Made by a program: the position numbers and the translations under genes
Shown: positions 1 through 7,998 of the stretch, in pieces
Position numbering within the stretch: the first letter of the stretch is position 1
How the letters are laid out: every line of letters starts with the position of its first letter
The notes under the pieces: model-generated
The model's database searches: none
Told to the model about the DNA's origin: nothing
The model's input: only the letters and a program-made list of their open reading frames with translations
Assembly: GCA_002327405.1 (NCBI GenBank)
Contig: DCVO01000122.1
Location: 1-12,924 of the forward strand
DNA: 12,924 nt
Reading direction: 5' to 3'
From: Thiobacillus sp. UBA2186
GTDB lineage: Bacteria > Pseudomonadota > Gammaproteobacteria > Burkholderiales > Thiobacillaceae

Positions 1-1
1 C

Positions 2-418
2 CAGACCATCGGCCGCGCCGCGCGCCACATCCACGGCACCGCCATCCTCTACGCCGACAAGATCACCGACTCCATGCGCCGCGCCATCGACGAGACCGAG
101 CGCCGGCGAAAAAAACAGGTGGAGTTCAACGCCGCGCACGGCATCACCCCCAGGGGCGTGGAGAAGAAGATCAAGGACATCATCGAGAGCACGGTGGACA
201 TGGAATCCGCCCGCCTCGAACTCAAGGCCGCGCAGACCCTGGCGTCCTACCACGTCATGAGCGAGAAGGAACTGGCGCGTGAAATGAAGCGCCTGGAAAA
301 GGACATGCTCGAGGCGGCCAGGAACCTGGAATTCGAGAAAGCCGCCAAGCTGCGCGACAAGTTGGCTGAGCTCAAGCAGGTGATGTACGGGGCCGTGCCC
401 CCGGACGAGAACGCCTAG
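2..418 (+). CDS. uvrB: UvrABC excision nuclease subunit B, C-terminal part (5' end outside window)
   Basis: The last 138 codons of uvrB are present; the start lies upstream of the window. UvrB is the DNA-damage-verifying helicase-like subunit of nucleotide excision repair, loaded by UvrA and then bound by UvrC. The fragment opens with QTIGRAARH, the conserved helicase motif VI, continues through ADKITDSMRRAIDETERRR, and ends with the UVR domain (roughly the last 50 residues, LEKDMLEAARNLEFEKAAKLRDKLAELK region), the helical hairpin that contacts UvrC. The reading frame is open from base 2. The stop codon TAG (416-418) lies inside a CTAG that is duplicated on the far side of the adjacent inverted-repeat element, so that element inserted at the stop without changing the protein. 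Identification is secure. Confidence 0.97.
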   Translation, partial: QTIGRAARHIHGTAILYADKITDSMRRAIDETERRRKKQVEFNAAHGITPRGVEKKIKDIIESTVDMESARLELKAAQTLASYHVMSEKELAREMKRLEKDMLEAARNLEFEKAAKLRDKLAELKQVMYGAVPPDENA

Positions 419-582
419 TGTCTCAACCCATAAGTTTCGCTATGTTCGACGCGCCCCGCATCGCCGATTGCTTTGTCGCTCATCCTCGCCATAGCTACGG
501 CTATGGCTGCGGTTCGCTTCGCGCACTTGGCGCGCGGATGCGCGTCTCGGCATGTACGCAAACTTATGGGTTGAGACACTAG
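415..582. mobile_element. MITE-like foldback element with CTAG target duplication
   Basis: A perfect 19-bp terminal inverted repeat (TGTCTCAACCCATAAGTTT at 419-437 and its complement at 560-578) bounds a 160-bp element. It is flanked on both sides by CTAG (415-418 and 579-582), as expected for a 4-bp target-site duplication. The centre carries a second hairpin, GCCATAGC/GCTATGGC (488-495 and 500-507). It falls within about 1 bp of the element midpoint, and the two halves are also loosely complementary elsewhere. There is no transposase frame, so this is a non-autonomous element. A CTAG/YTAR duplication is known for several IS5-family transposases, which suggests but does not prove the mobilising family. 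Alternatively it could be a long intergenic hairpin with a role in uvrB mRNA 3'-end formation. Confidence 0.75.
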
Positions 583-642
583 CAGCATTCATCTCCAGCC
601 GGTCGGCTGGAATATTTCCCGTTTGTTCCGTGTTTGCCTCAG

Positions 643-675
643 GCAGGGCAATGGCTGTTTGCCCTGCTGTTTTTG
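643..675 (+). terminator. Rho-independent terminator, probably for uvrB
   Basis: A 9-bp stem GCAGGGCAA (643-651) / TTGCCCTGC (659-667) with a 7-nt loop is followed by TGTTTTTGG. The T-run is short but placed correctly. It lies downstream of uvrB, beyond the inserted 160-bp element, so the insertion has probably moved the terminator away from the stop codon. Confidence 0.65.
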
Positions 676-692
676 GGGCGGCGTCCTGCCAT

Positions 693-726
693 ATATAACC
701 AAAGTTGTATACGACTTTAGTTATAT
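693..726. promoter_or_regulatory. 34-bp AT-rich dyad, possible operator
   Basis: Bases 693-726 form a dyad centred on GTATAC (707-712) in which 15 of 17 base pairs match. The outer arm is ATATAACCAAAG (693-704) against CTTTAGTTATAT (715-726). It is strikingly AT-rich for this DNA. It lies between the terminator at 643-675 and the small gene at 955. It has no T-run, so it is not an ordinary terminator. It may be a binding site for a dimeric regulator or the end of an old insertion; the sequence alone does not decide. Confidence 0.4.
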
Positions 727-954
727 GTAATTTCCTCAGAAAGTGTCCGACAAAGGAAACAGCAGGAGACGCAATCAACAACAAGATTTGTGAAATGCCC
801 GCCTGCCGTTTGCAGTGATCGACTTAGAGGCGAGATTTCATGAAGCAATCGAAATTTCGCAACGGTTTTGAAATAAAACCATGAGACGATTGCCGTGCGG
901 CAAAACGGTGGTTTTGAACCCAAGGAACCCGTGAACTCGATCAGGAGCAAGATC
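727..954 (+). other. Leader region upstream of the receiver-like gene, with overlapping mini-ORFs
   Basis: This 228-bp stretch holds no recognisable gene. It has two very short plus-strand frames: 840-884 (14 codons, start ATG, with AGAGG nearby upstream) and 881-934 (17 codons). The stop of the first overlaps the start of the second (ATGA at 881-884). The stop of the second overlaps a GTG (GTGA at 931-934) that is in frame with the downstream gene. The chain could be translated in a coupled way or be chance. No clear -35/-10 pair was identified. Confidence 0.25.
943..947 (+). promoter_or_regulatory. Ribosome binding site fixing the start at 955
   Basis: AGGAG ends 7 nt before the ATG at 955. 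This is the best-spaced Shine-Dalgarno in the leader and is the reason for choosing 955 over the in-frame GTG at 931. Confidence 0.6.
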
Positions 955-1326
955 ATGTTAAGTAACGACGCAAACGATACTGTCGGCGGCCATATCACCA
1001 TTCTTCCGGTCGGACTCGAAGACAACGAACTGCGCATGCTGAAAAGCCTGTGCACGATTTCCTCGATCGCGAAGGGCAGCCGCAACCGCAAATACGCGCT
1101 CGCCAATCCCGGCGAAGGCAGCCATATTTACCTGGTGGACGCCAAAAAGGCCGATGCCTACACGCGTTGGCGGATCGCCAACAACCAGGAAAACGTCCCG
1201 GCGCTTCTGATTGCCGATCCCGGCTATGAATCGCATGGCAGCGACAAGGTCACGCATCGTCCGCTCATTCCCTCCCGTCTGCTTGCGCTGCTGGACAATC
1301 TTCAGATATCCGCCGCAGCGGCTTAA
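955..1326 (+). CDS. Stand-alone receiver-like (degenerate REC) protein, function unknown
   Basis: A 123-residue protein with no signal peptide or membrane segment, expected to be cytoplasmic. It reads like a compressed response-regulator receiver fold. A strand ending in acidic residues (ITILPVGLEDNE, residues 14-25) comes first. Next is a hydrophobic strand with aspartate (IYLVDA, 58-63) where the phosphorylated Asp would sit, then PALLIADPG (82-90), and finally RPLIPSRLLALLDNL (102-116), which resembles the conserved Lys/Arg-Pro and last helix of receivers. The match is by pattern only, and the usual paired acidic pocket is not clear, so it may be a pseudo-receiver or signalling adaptor. 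A good AGGAG supports the ATG at 955; GTG at 931 is the alternative. It is monocistronic, with a strong terminator 25 bp after the stop. I cannot name the gene. Confidence 0.75.
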   Translation: MLSNDANDTVGGHITILPVGLEDNELRMLKSLCTISSIAKGSRNRKYALANPGEGSHIYLVDAKKADAYTRWRIANNQENVPALLIADPGYESHGSDKVTHRPLIPSRLLALLDNLQISAAAA

Positions 1327-1351
1327 TTCCTCCCTTCAGTTTCTCCGCTTT

Positions 1352-1381
1352 GCCTGTGAACCTGTTCACAGGCTTTTTTTT
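1352..1381 (+). terminator. Rho-independent terminator of the receiver-like gene
   Basis: A perfect 9-bp stem GCCTGTGAA (1352-1360) / TTCACAGGC (1365-1373) with loop CCTG is followed directly by eight T (1374-1381). It is a textbook intrinsic terminator. Confidence 0.93.
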
Positions 1382-1433
1382 ATCGGACGCAGGAACCGGT
1401 TTCACGAAAGGCTGCGGTTCAACCGCTGCCAAT

Positions 1434-1465
1434 AAAAAAACCGCGGCAAAAGCCGCGGTTTTTTT
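1434..1465. terminator. Bidirectional intrinsic terminator between convergent genes
   Basis: CCGCGGC (1441-1447) / GCCGCGG (1452-1458) with an AAAA loop is flanked by seven A on the left (1434-1440) and seven T on the right (1459-1465). It can terminate in both directions. On the minus strand it lies about 40 bp past the stop of the PhoX-like gene, so its main job is probably to end that transcript, with back-up for plus-strand read-through. Confidence 0.92.
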
Positions 1466-1501
1466 GTTTTGCCGGACGGGCCGGCGTCAGATATGCCGGG
1501 A

Positions 1502-2821
1502 TTACTCGGCGATCTTGGTGATGGCCATGGTCTTGTCGTTGCCGGTGCCGGAGTGCTGCACGTTGACGAACAGGGTCTTGGGATCCTTGCCGAAGTAGAT
1601 GCCGGTGCCTTCGGCCGGCTTGTCCTTCAGCGACGCGAACAGGTACACGCCATCCTTGTAGCCGTCGCCGTTGGCGTCTTCGGACTGCGGGTCATACACC
1701 CAGATGTCGCTGAACTTGTTGTCTTCGACGATCCACAGCTTGCCGTCCGGGCCGCTGGCCAGGTTGTCGGGGCCCTTGAAGCCGGTGACCATGTTGGTCT
1801 GGTCTTCGATCGGCGCGTTCTTGCCGGCGGACACGACGTAGCTGACCATGGGCTTGTCGCCCAGTTCGACCGCCAGCACGGCGCCGCGGCCGCTGGTGTT
1901 GGCGGGGTTGTCCACATCCTCGCAGGTCAGCGCGGCGTACAGGGTCTGGCCGATGCGCTCGAGGTCCTCGGGGCGGCAGTACTCGGACGCGACGACGGCA
2001 CGGGCGGCCACGTTGGCCTTGATCTGGGCCTGGTTCATGTCGAGCGCGACCCACTCGGCCGCGCCGGTCTTGGCGCCACCCATCACGCGCAGGGCATACA
2101 GCTGGCCGCTGGACAGGTCGCCGTAGCTGGCCGGCACGAACTTGTAGATGGAGCCGTGGCGGTCTTCGTCGATGACGTAGACGTTGCCCTCGGCATCGAT
2201 CTCGATGCCTTCATGCGCCAGCGCGCCCAGCATCGGACGCACGGACACGCTCTCCATGGAGGTGGGATCGAGCGGGTCGAGCTTGAGTTCGTACACCAGG
2301 CCGGCGGTGGCGGCGGGATGATCCGGGTCGGGACGGGCGGAGGTGCCCGCTTCCTCGGCGAACAGCACGGTCTGCCACGGCGTCCAGACGATGCCGTCCA
2401 GGGCTTCCCAGTCGGCGCGGCCGACGACTTCCTTGGCCATGCCGGTTTTCAGGTCGACCACCGACACGGCGCCGCCGCTGCCGCCGTCGATGCGTGCGGA
2501 GTTGCCGTCGTTGCCGATGGCGCCACCGCGCACTTCATGGGTGCGGTACAGGTAACGGCCGGCCTGCTTGCCGGTTTCGTTCACCGTGTTCATGTCGTTC
2601 CAGTCGTTGGCGACATAGATGTTCAGGCCGTTCTCGTCGGAGACGATGGACTGGGCGAATCCAGCGGGGATGACATAGGGGGCAGTGGCGATGCCGGGGT
2701 CGGCTTCGAGGCCGTAGGCGGAGCCGGCGATGGGGGCAAAGCCCATGGGACCGCTGGTGGAATCGGCCATGGCGCTCAGCGAAAGCGTTGCGAGAGCGGC
2801 AGCCAGAATGGTTTTCTTCAT
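1502..2821 (-). CDS. Exported PhoX/DUF839-family phosphatase-like protein
   Basis: A 439-residue protein with a Sec-type signal peptide (MKKTILAAALATLSLSAMA, cleavage near residue 19; no twin arginine), so periplasmic or secreted. The rest fits the PhoX/DUF839 beta-propeller-like family: TPWQTVLFAEE (147-157), AHEGIEIDAEGNVYVIDED (202-220) followed by GSIYKFVP, CRPEDLE (282-288), GPDNLASGPDGKLWIVEDN (350-368) and TLFVNVQHSG (416-425). An EF-hand-like loop DANGDGYKDG (382-391) may bind calcium. Classical PhoX enzymes are Tat-exported and, as I recall, have Cys in the motif matching TPW...(C)EE; here that position is Ala155. Activity could therefore be altered. The start was set at the ATG preceding the signal peptide, with AAAGGGA 5 nt upstream; an 18-codon upstream extension has no support. 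It is divergent from the secretion genes that follow, which makes it a candidate substrate. Confidence 0.85.
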   Translation of the reverse strand: MKKTILAAALATLSLSAMADSTSGPMGFAPIAGSAYGLEADPGIATAPYVIPAGFAQSIVSDENGLNIYVANDWNDMNTVNETGKQAGRYLYRTHEVRGGAIGNDGNSARIDGGSGGAVSVVDLKTGMAKEVVGRADWEALDGIVWTPWQTVLFAEEAGTSARPDPDHPAATAGLVYELKLDPLDPTSMESVSVRPMLGALAHEGIEIDAEGNVYVIDEDRHGSIYKFVPASYGDLSSGQLYALRVMGGAKTGAAEWVALDMNQAQIKANVAARAVVASEYCRPEDLERIGQTLYAALTCEDVDNPANTSGRGAVLAVELGDKPMVSYVVSAGKNAPIEDQTNMVTGFKGPDNLASGPDGKLWIVEDNKFSDIWVYDPQSEDANGDGYKDGVYLFASLKDKPAEGTGIYFGKDPKTLFVNVQHSGTGNDKTMAITKIAE

Positions 2822-3223
2822 AAAAATCCCTTTCGGTTTCAAGAATTCGTGAGGCGGAAACAACACCCGAGCCAAGGCTGGGTCCGTGCATCATGAAAGC
2901 CGATTGTTGTATGCGTATGAAGCATAAGTTAAGAGGCTGTTATGTGTGCGGCGGACAATAATCCGAACGGCTCAGGCGGGCGTTGCCCGGGCGGCGTTGA
3001 CAATTCCTCGCAGGCAGCCATGCACGGGGCGCAATGAGGCGGAGGCGAGCCCCTGTATGCGACAATGAACCGCATCAGCCGCCGCGCTGCCGTTTCCGCC
3101 CTGCGGGCTTGAAACCTGCCAGCAACATTTTCACGGCATCATGTCACATTCTTGAAAATAGGAATGAATGTGCAGGCAAGACAAATTCCCGGCACCATGT
3201 TCCGTTCTAAAAGGGAAGCGACA
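2822..3223. other. Divergent intergenic region between the PhoX-like gene and gspG
   Basis: About 400 bp without a gene, which should contain promoters for both directions. I see no convincing Pho box and no strong sigma-70 pair: a TTGACA at 2997-3002 has no -10 at normal spacing. The half nearest the PhoX-like gene is AT-richer around 2900-2945. Ribosome binding sites lie at its two ends: AAAGGGA on the minus strand (2827-2833) and AGGGA on the plus strand (3212-3216, 7 nt before gspG). Confidence 0.5.
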
Positions 3224-3658
3224 ATGCAGACAAGGCAAACGACCGGACAGGGGAGACGGCATGCCGGCTTCACCCTGCTCGAACTGCTGGTGGTTCTGGT
3301 CATCATCGGTCTTCTGGTGGGCTATGTCGGCCCGCGCTATTTCTCCCAGGTCGGCAAATCCGAAGTCAAGGCCGCAAGAGCCCAGATCAGGGCGCTGGAG
3401 GATTCCCTCGACCAGTACAGACTGGATGTCGGCCATTACCCTTCGACCGAACAGGGCCTGGCGGCCCTGAACGTCGCCCCCGCAGGGGAGACGCGCTGGC
3501 AGGGCCCCTACCTGAAGAAGGCGGTGCCCAAGGACCCATGGGGAAATTCCTATCAGTATCGCTATCCCGGCGAACACGGCGAAGTCGACATTTTTTCCTT
3601 CGGCAAGGATGGCCAGCCGGGCGGAGCCAGTGAAGCGGCCGATGTCGCCAACTGGTAA
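3224..3658 (+). CDS. gspG: Type II secretion major pseudopilin GspG
   Basis: A 144-residue protein. The prepilin leader ends RRHAG|FTLLELL, with cleavage after Gly15 and the invariant Glu at +5 (residue 20). The hydrophobic N-terminal helix (LLVVLVIIGLLVGYVGP) follows. Downstream are canonical GspG landmarks: YPSTEQGLAAL (72-82), QGPYLKK, PKDPWGNSYQYRYPG (102-116), and the calcium-site region DIFSFGKDGQPGG (122-134), ending ADVANW. In the family it is cleaved and N-methylated by prepilin peptidase and polymerises into the inner-membrane-anchored pseudopilus that drives substrate through the secretin. The ATG at 3224 is chosen because AGGGA lies 7 nt upstream and the leader length is normal; frames opening at 3152 lack this. 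It is the first gene of the secretion locus, separated from gspF by 241 bp, and the only one of the three pseudopilins here with the full GspG signature. Confidence 0.95.
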   Translation: MQTRQTTGQGRRHAGFTLLELLVVLVIIGLLVGYVGPRYFSQVGKSEVKAARAQIRALEDSLDQYRLDVGHYPSTEQGLAALNVAPAGETRWQGPYLKKAVPKDPWGNSYQYRYPGEHGEVDIFSFGKDGQPGGASEAADVANW

Positions 3659-3899
3659 TGATCCTGGAAACCACAGTTGACCGCTTGCCGCTCTTGGAAG
3701 AAGCCTATGGACATTGAGTTTTCTGTCTTCACTGACGATCACCGATCGGGTGAGAGCGCTACGCACCCGCTGGCACGCCCAGCCAGGCGCCTGGCTTTGT
3801 CACTCCTCCTTGCAGGCATGAGCCTGCGGCGTCGTCGCTTCGCGCCAGCCACCCGTCTGGACGCACCATCGGGCGCGTCCAACTGCGGTTTCTAGGATC
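3659..3899 (+). other. gspG-gspF gap with hairpins and no convincing gene
   Basis: A 241-bp gap that interrupts an otherwise overlapping gene cluster. It contains a perfect 16-bp palindrome AGCCAGGCGCCTGGCT (3781-3796) followed by TTTGT. It also has a 6-bp stem, 4-nt-loop hairpin GCAGGC/GCCTGC (3812-3827) and a small TCACC/GGTGA dyad (3739-3753). Any of these may reduce read-through from gspG. A frame opening at TTG 3677 (72 codons) has no recognisable product and Arg/Ala-rich low-information sequence; I do not call it a gene. Confidence 0.4.
3894..3897 (+). promoter_or_regulatory. Closely spaced Shine-Dalgarno for gspF
   Basis: AGGA stands only 2 nt before the ATG at 3900, closer than optimal. 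No better site is present, and the protein alignment (MLFEVTAL, typical GspF N-terminus) requires this start, so gspF initiation is probably weak. Confidence 0.45.
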
Positions 3900-5083
3900 A
3901 TGCTCTTCGAAGTGACAGCCCTGGGCGAAGGCGGGCGCGAGCGCCTCCGCCTCGATGCCGCCGATGCCGCCGATGCCGCCGAACAGGCGCGCCTGCAGGG
4001 GCTTACCGTGCTCGGCGTGCGTGCAGGCGGCGGCTTGCGGGGCCTGTCTCTCAAGCGGTCCGCCCGTTTCCCGCTCACCCTGTTTTCCCGCGAACTCCTG
4101 GCCTTGCTGGGCAGCGGCCTGTCCCTGGTGGAATCGCTGCAGACCCTGGCGGAAAAGGAATCGCGGCCGGAGACGCTGCGCGTGCTGGAAGAACTGCTCA
4201 AGCACCTGTACGAGGGCGAATCCTTTTCCGCCGCCATCGGGCGCAACCCCGCGGCTTTCCCTCCGCTCTATGTCGCCACCGTGCGCGCAGCCGAGCGCAC
4301 CAGCGACCTGCCGCAGGCCCTGGGCCGCTTCGTGGCCTATCAGGAGCAGGTGGAACTGGTGCGCAAGAAGGCCATTGCCGCCGCCGTGTACCCGGTCATG
4401 CTCATTTTGGTGGGCGGACTGGTGTCCCTGTTCCTGCTCGGCTACGTGACGCCGCGTTTCGCTTCCATTTACGCCGACAACATGGATCGCCTGCCCTGGG
4501 CCTCGCGCCTGCTGATGCAGTGGGGCGGCCTGATCCAGAAGCACAGCCTGGGGGCGGGCCTGTTCGGGCTGGCGGCCCTTGCCGGCGCAGCCGCCTTCGT
4601 CACCCGGCCGGCCTCCCGCGCCGCGCTCGGCCGCATGGCCTGGCGCCTGCCCCTCCTGGGCGAGCGCCTGCGCATTTTCCAGCTCACCCGCTTTTACCGC
4701 ACCGTGGGCATGCTGCTGGCCGGCGGCATTACCGTGACCACTTCGCTTGAAATGGCCAGCGGCCTGCTGAATCCGGAATTGCGCCAGCGCCTCGCGGCCG
4801 CCGGCCGCGATATCCGCGAGGGCAAATCCATCTCCGCCGCGCTCGAACGCGCCGGCCTCGCCACGCCGGTGGCTTCGCGCATGCTGCGGGTGGGCGAGAA
4901 GAGCGGGCGCATGGGCGAGATGATGGAATCCATCGCTTCCTTTCACGACGAGGAAACCAACCGCTTCGTGGAATGGTTCACGCGTCTTTTCGAACCCCTG
5001 CTCATGACCGCGATCGGCCTCATCATCGGCCTCATCGTGGTGCTGCTTTATCTGCCCATCTTCGAACTGGCGTCGAGCCTGGA

Positions 5084-5087
<4 letters not shown>
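3900..5087 (+). CDS. gspF: Type II secretion inner-membrane platform protein GspF
   Basis: A 395-residue protein with the two T2SF/GspF repeats of this family. The first cytoplasmic domain (about 56-155) has the signature SRELLALLGSGLSLVESL (63-80). Membrane segments lie near 159-184, 217-234 and 366-388. The second domain (about 255-360) mirrors the first with TRFYRTVGMLLAGGITVTTSLE (263-284) and RMLRVGEKSGRMGEMM (327-342). GspF is the polytopic platform that couples the GspE ATPase to pseudopilus assembly. The N-terminus carries an odd DAADAADAA run (19-27) encoded by three copies of a 9-bp unit. The gene starts the coupled part of the operon; its stop overlaps the gspE start (ATGA at 5084-5087). 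Confidence 0.95.
3954..3980 (+). repeat. Three perfect 9-bp tandem repeats inside gspF
   Basis: GATGCCGCC is repeated three times without a mismatch, encoding Asp-Ala-Ala three times. Because the unit is a multiple of three, slippage would change protein length without a frameshift. Confidence 0.9.
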
Positions 5088-6740
<1,653 letters not shown>

Positions 6741-6760
<20 letters not shown>

Positions 6761-7487
6761 CATCCGCATCGCCCTGACGCCGGGACTGGTGGCCGTGGCC
6801 GCATCGCGCCTGTACCGCGAGGCCCAGGTTGCCGAAGGCGGCGACGCGCTGGCTGTCCTCGGCGATCTTCTCGGTTCGCTGCAATTGCGCGGGCGGGCGC
6901 GGGTGGTGCTGTCGCACGAACTGGCCAGGGTATGGCTGCTGCCGGCCCCGGCCGTGCGCCTGAGCGCGGGCGAGATGAAAGGCTGGGTGCATGAGCATCT
7001 GAAGAAGCAGTTCGGCGATGCCGTGGAAGACTGGCGTTCCGTGTGGCAGCCCGCGCCGCCCGGACAGCCCGTGCTGACCGGCGCCATCGAGGCCGGCTGG
7101 CTGGCCGCGTTGCAGCAAACCCTGTCGCAGCACGGGCTCAAGCCCGTTGCCGTCGAGCCCTGGCTCGCCCCGGCCTGCCTCCGGCTGCCCGCCGCGCTGG
7201 GCAGAGGAGCCGTCTGGCTGGCGCTGGCCGAGCCGGGACGGATCACGCTGGCCCGACTTGAACAGGGGGTCTTCCGCGTCCTGCGTTCCAGCCGCATTTC
7301 GGGCGATCCCGCCACCGCCCTGGCGGGCATGGTCGCGCGTGAAAGCCTGCGCGCCGACCTTGACGACCAATCGCCGGTCTGGCTGGAAAGCGTCCAGATC
7401 CAGGGCGACTGGCGCGGCAACGGCGGCCTGGACGTGCGGCGGGCCGCATCGGCACAAAGCGGGCTGGCGCCCATGCTGGGAGGCTGA
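6741..7487 (+). CDS. PilM/GspL-like cytoplasmic assembly protein (predicted 'secretion system X')
   Basis: A 248-residue protein with a GTG start, overlapping gspE by 20 bp and ending 1 nt before the next gene. There is no signal peptide or clear membrane span, so it should be cytoplasmic. The order gspE - this gene - small bitopic protein - small bitopic protein - proline-rich periplasmic protein - secretin is that of pilMNOPQ. The sequence has an actin-like alternation of strands (e.g. ARVVLSHELARVWLLP, and AVWLALAEPGRITLARLEQGVFRVLRSSRI), compatible with PilM or the cytoplasmic half of GspL, which bridges GspE to the membrane subunits. No ATP-binding motif can be pointed to with confidence. 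Primary similarity is too weak for a firm family call; context carries most of the weight. Confidence 0.7.
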
Positions 7488-7488
7488 C

Positions 7489-7998
7489 ATGCGCAAACCG
7501 GAACTCGATTTCCTGCGCGAGCGCCCCCGCCTGCCTGCGGCGGCCTGGCTGCTGCTGGGCCTCGGCGTCCTGCTTGCCGCGACGGCCGCCGCGCGCTATC
7601 TGAAGGCCGAGCGGGGGCTGGCGGGAGAACGCGCCGTCGTCGCCGGGCTCGAGGCGGCGCGCGCAGCCAGGAAACCCGCCAAGGCCGTCATGCCCCAGCA
7701 GGCCGCCGCCGAAACGGCCGACCGCACCCAGCTCGAATTGCCCTGGGACACCCTGTTCGTGCAGCTTGAAAAAAGCCGGCCGGACGAAATCGCCCTGGTT
7801 TCGATCGAGGCCGACGGCCGCAAGCGCGAAGCCAGCCTGATCGCCGAAGCCAGGAATCCCGCCATCATGCTCGACTACCTGGAACGGCTGCGCAGCCAGT
7901 CCGGCTTCAATGCCGTGGTGCTGTCCAGCCACACGCTGCGCGCGGAGGATCCTCAGCAACCGCTGCGTTTCGTGCTGAGGCTGCGCTGGGGAACATGA
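7489..7998 (+). CDS. PilN-like bitopic membrane protein ('secretion system X transmembrane protein')
   Basis: A 169-residue protein with a short basic cytoplasmic tail (MRKPELDFLRERPR) and one membrane helix (about 17-36, AAAWLLLGLGVLLAATAAA). An Ala-rich likely coiled-coil stalk and a periplasmic ferredoxin-like region follow: PWDTLFVQLEKSRPDEIALVSIEADGRKREASL and later LDYLERLRSQSGFNAVVLSSH. This is the PilN/GspL-C-terminal pattern. The short tail would bind the PilM-like product of the preceding gene. The ATG is preceded by GGGAGG 5 nt upstream. The end overlaps the following gene by ATGA (7995-7998). In T4P/T2S machines such proteins pair with the next gene's product to form the inner-membrane alignment complex. 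Confidence 0.75.
   Translation: MRKPELDFLRERPRLPAAAWLLLGLGVLLAATAAARYLKAERGLAGERAVVAGLEAARAARKPAKAVMPQQAAAETADRTQLELPWDTLFVQLEKSRPDEIALVSIEADGRKREASLIAEARNPAIMLDYLERLRSQSGFNAVVLSSHTLRAEDPQQPLRFVLRLRWGT

Noticed and set aside
1469..2896. 475-codon plus-strand frame opposite the PhoX-like gene
   Set aside because: The minus-strand product has a signal peptide, family motifs and a ribosome site. The plus-strand frame is a Val/Gly/Ala/Asp/His-rich shadow and begins inside the terminator region.
2822..2990. Pho box upstream of the PhoX-like gene
   Set aside because: I looked for paired CTGTCAT-like heptamers on the minus strand and found only loose matches, so no phosphate-control site is claimed.
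2997..3002. TTGACA as a -35 box for gspG
   Set aside because: No acceptable -10 hexamer lies 16-18 bp downstream, and it is over 200 bp from the gene.
3771..3788. Sigma-54-like TGGCAC
   Set aside because: The -12 element (TTGC at the right spacing) is absent; the bases there are GCCAGG.
3677..3895. 72-codon TTG-start frame between gspG and gspF
   Set aside because: Rare start, no ribosome site, Arg/Ala-rich composition and no recognisable domain.
3759..4946. 395-codon minus-strand frame opposite gspF
   Set aside because: The plus strand encodes an unmistakable GspF; the antisense product is Gln/His/Gly/Ala-rich shadow sequence.
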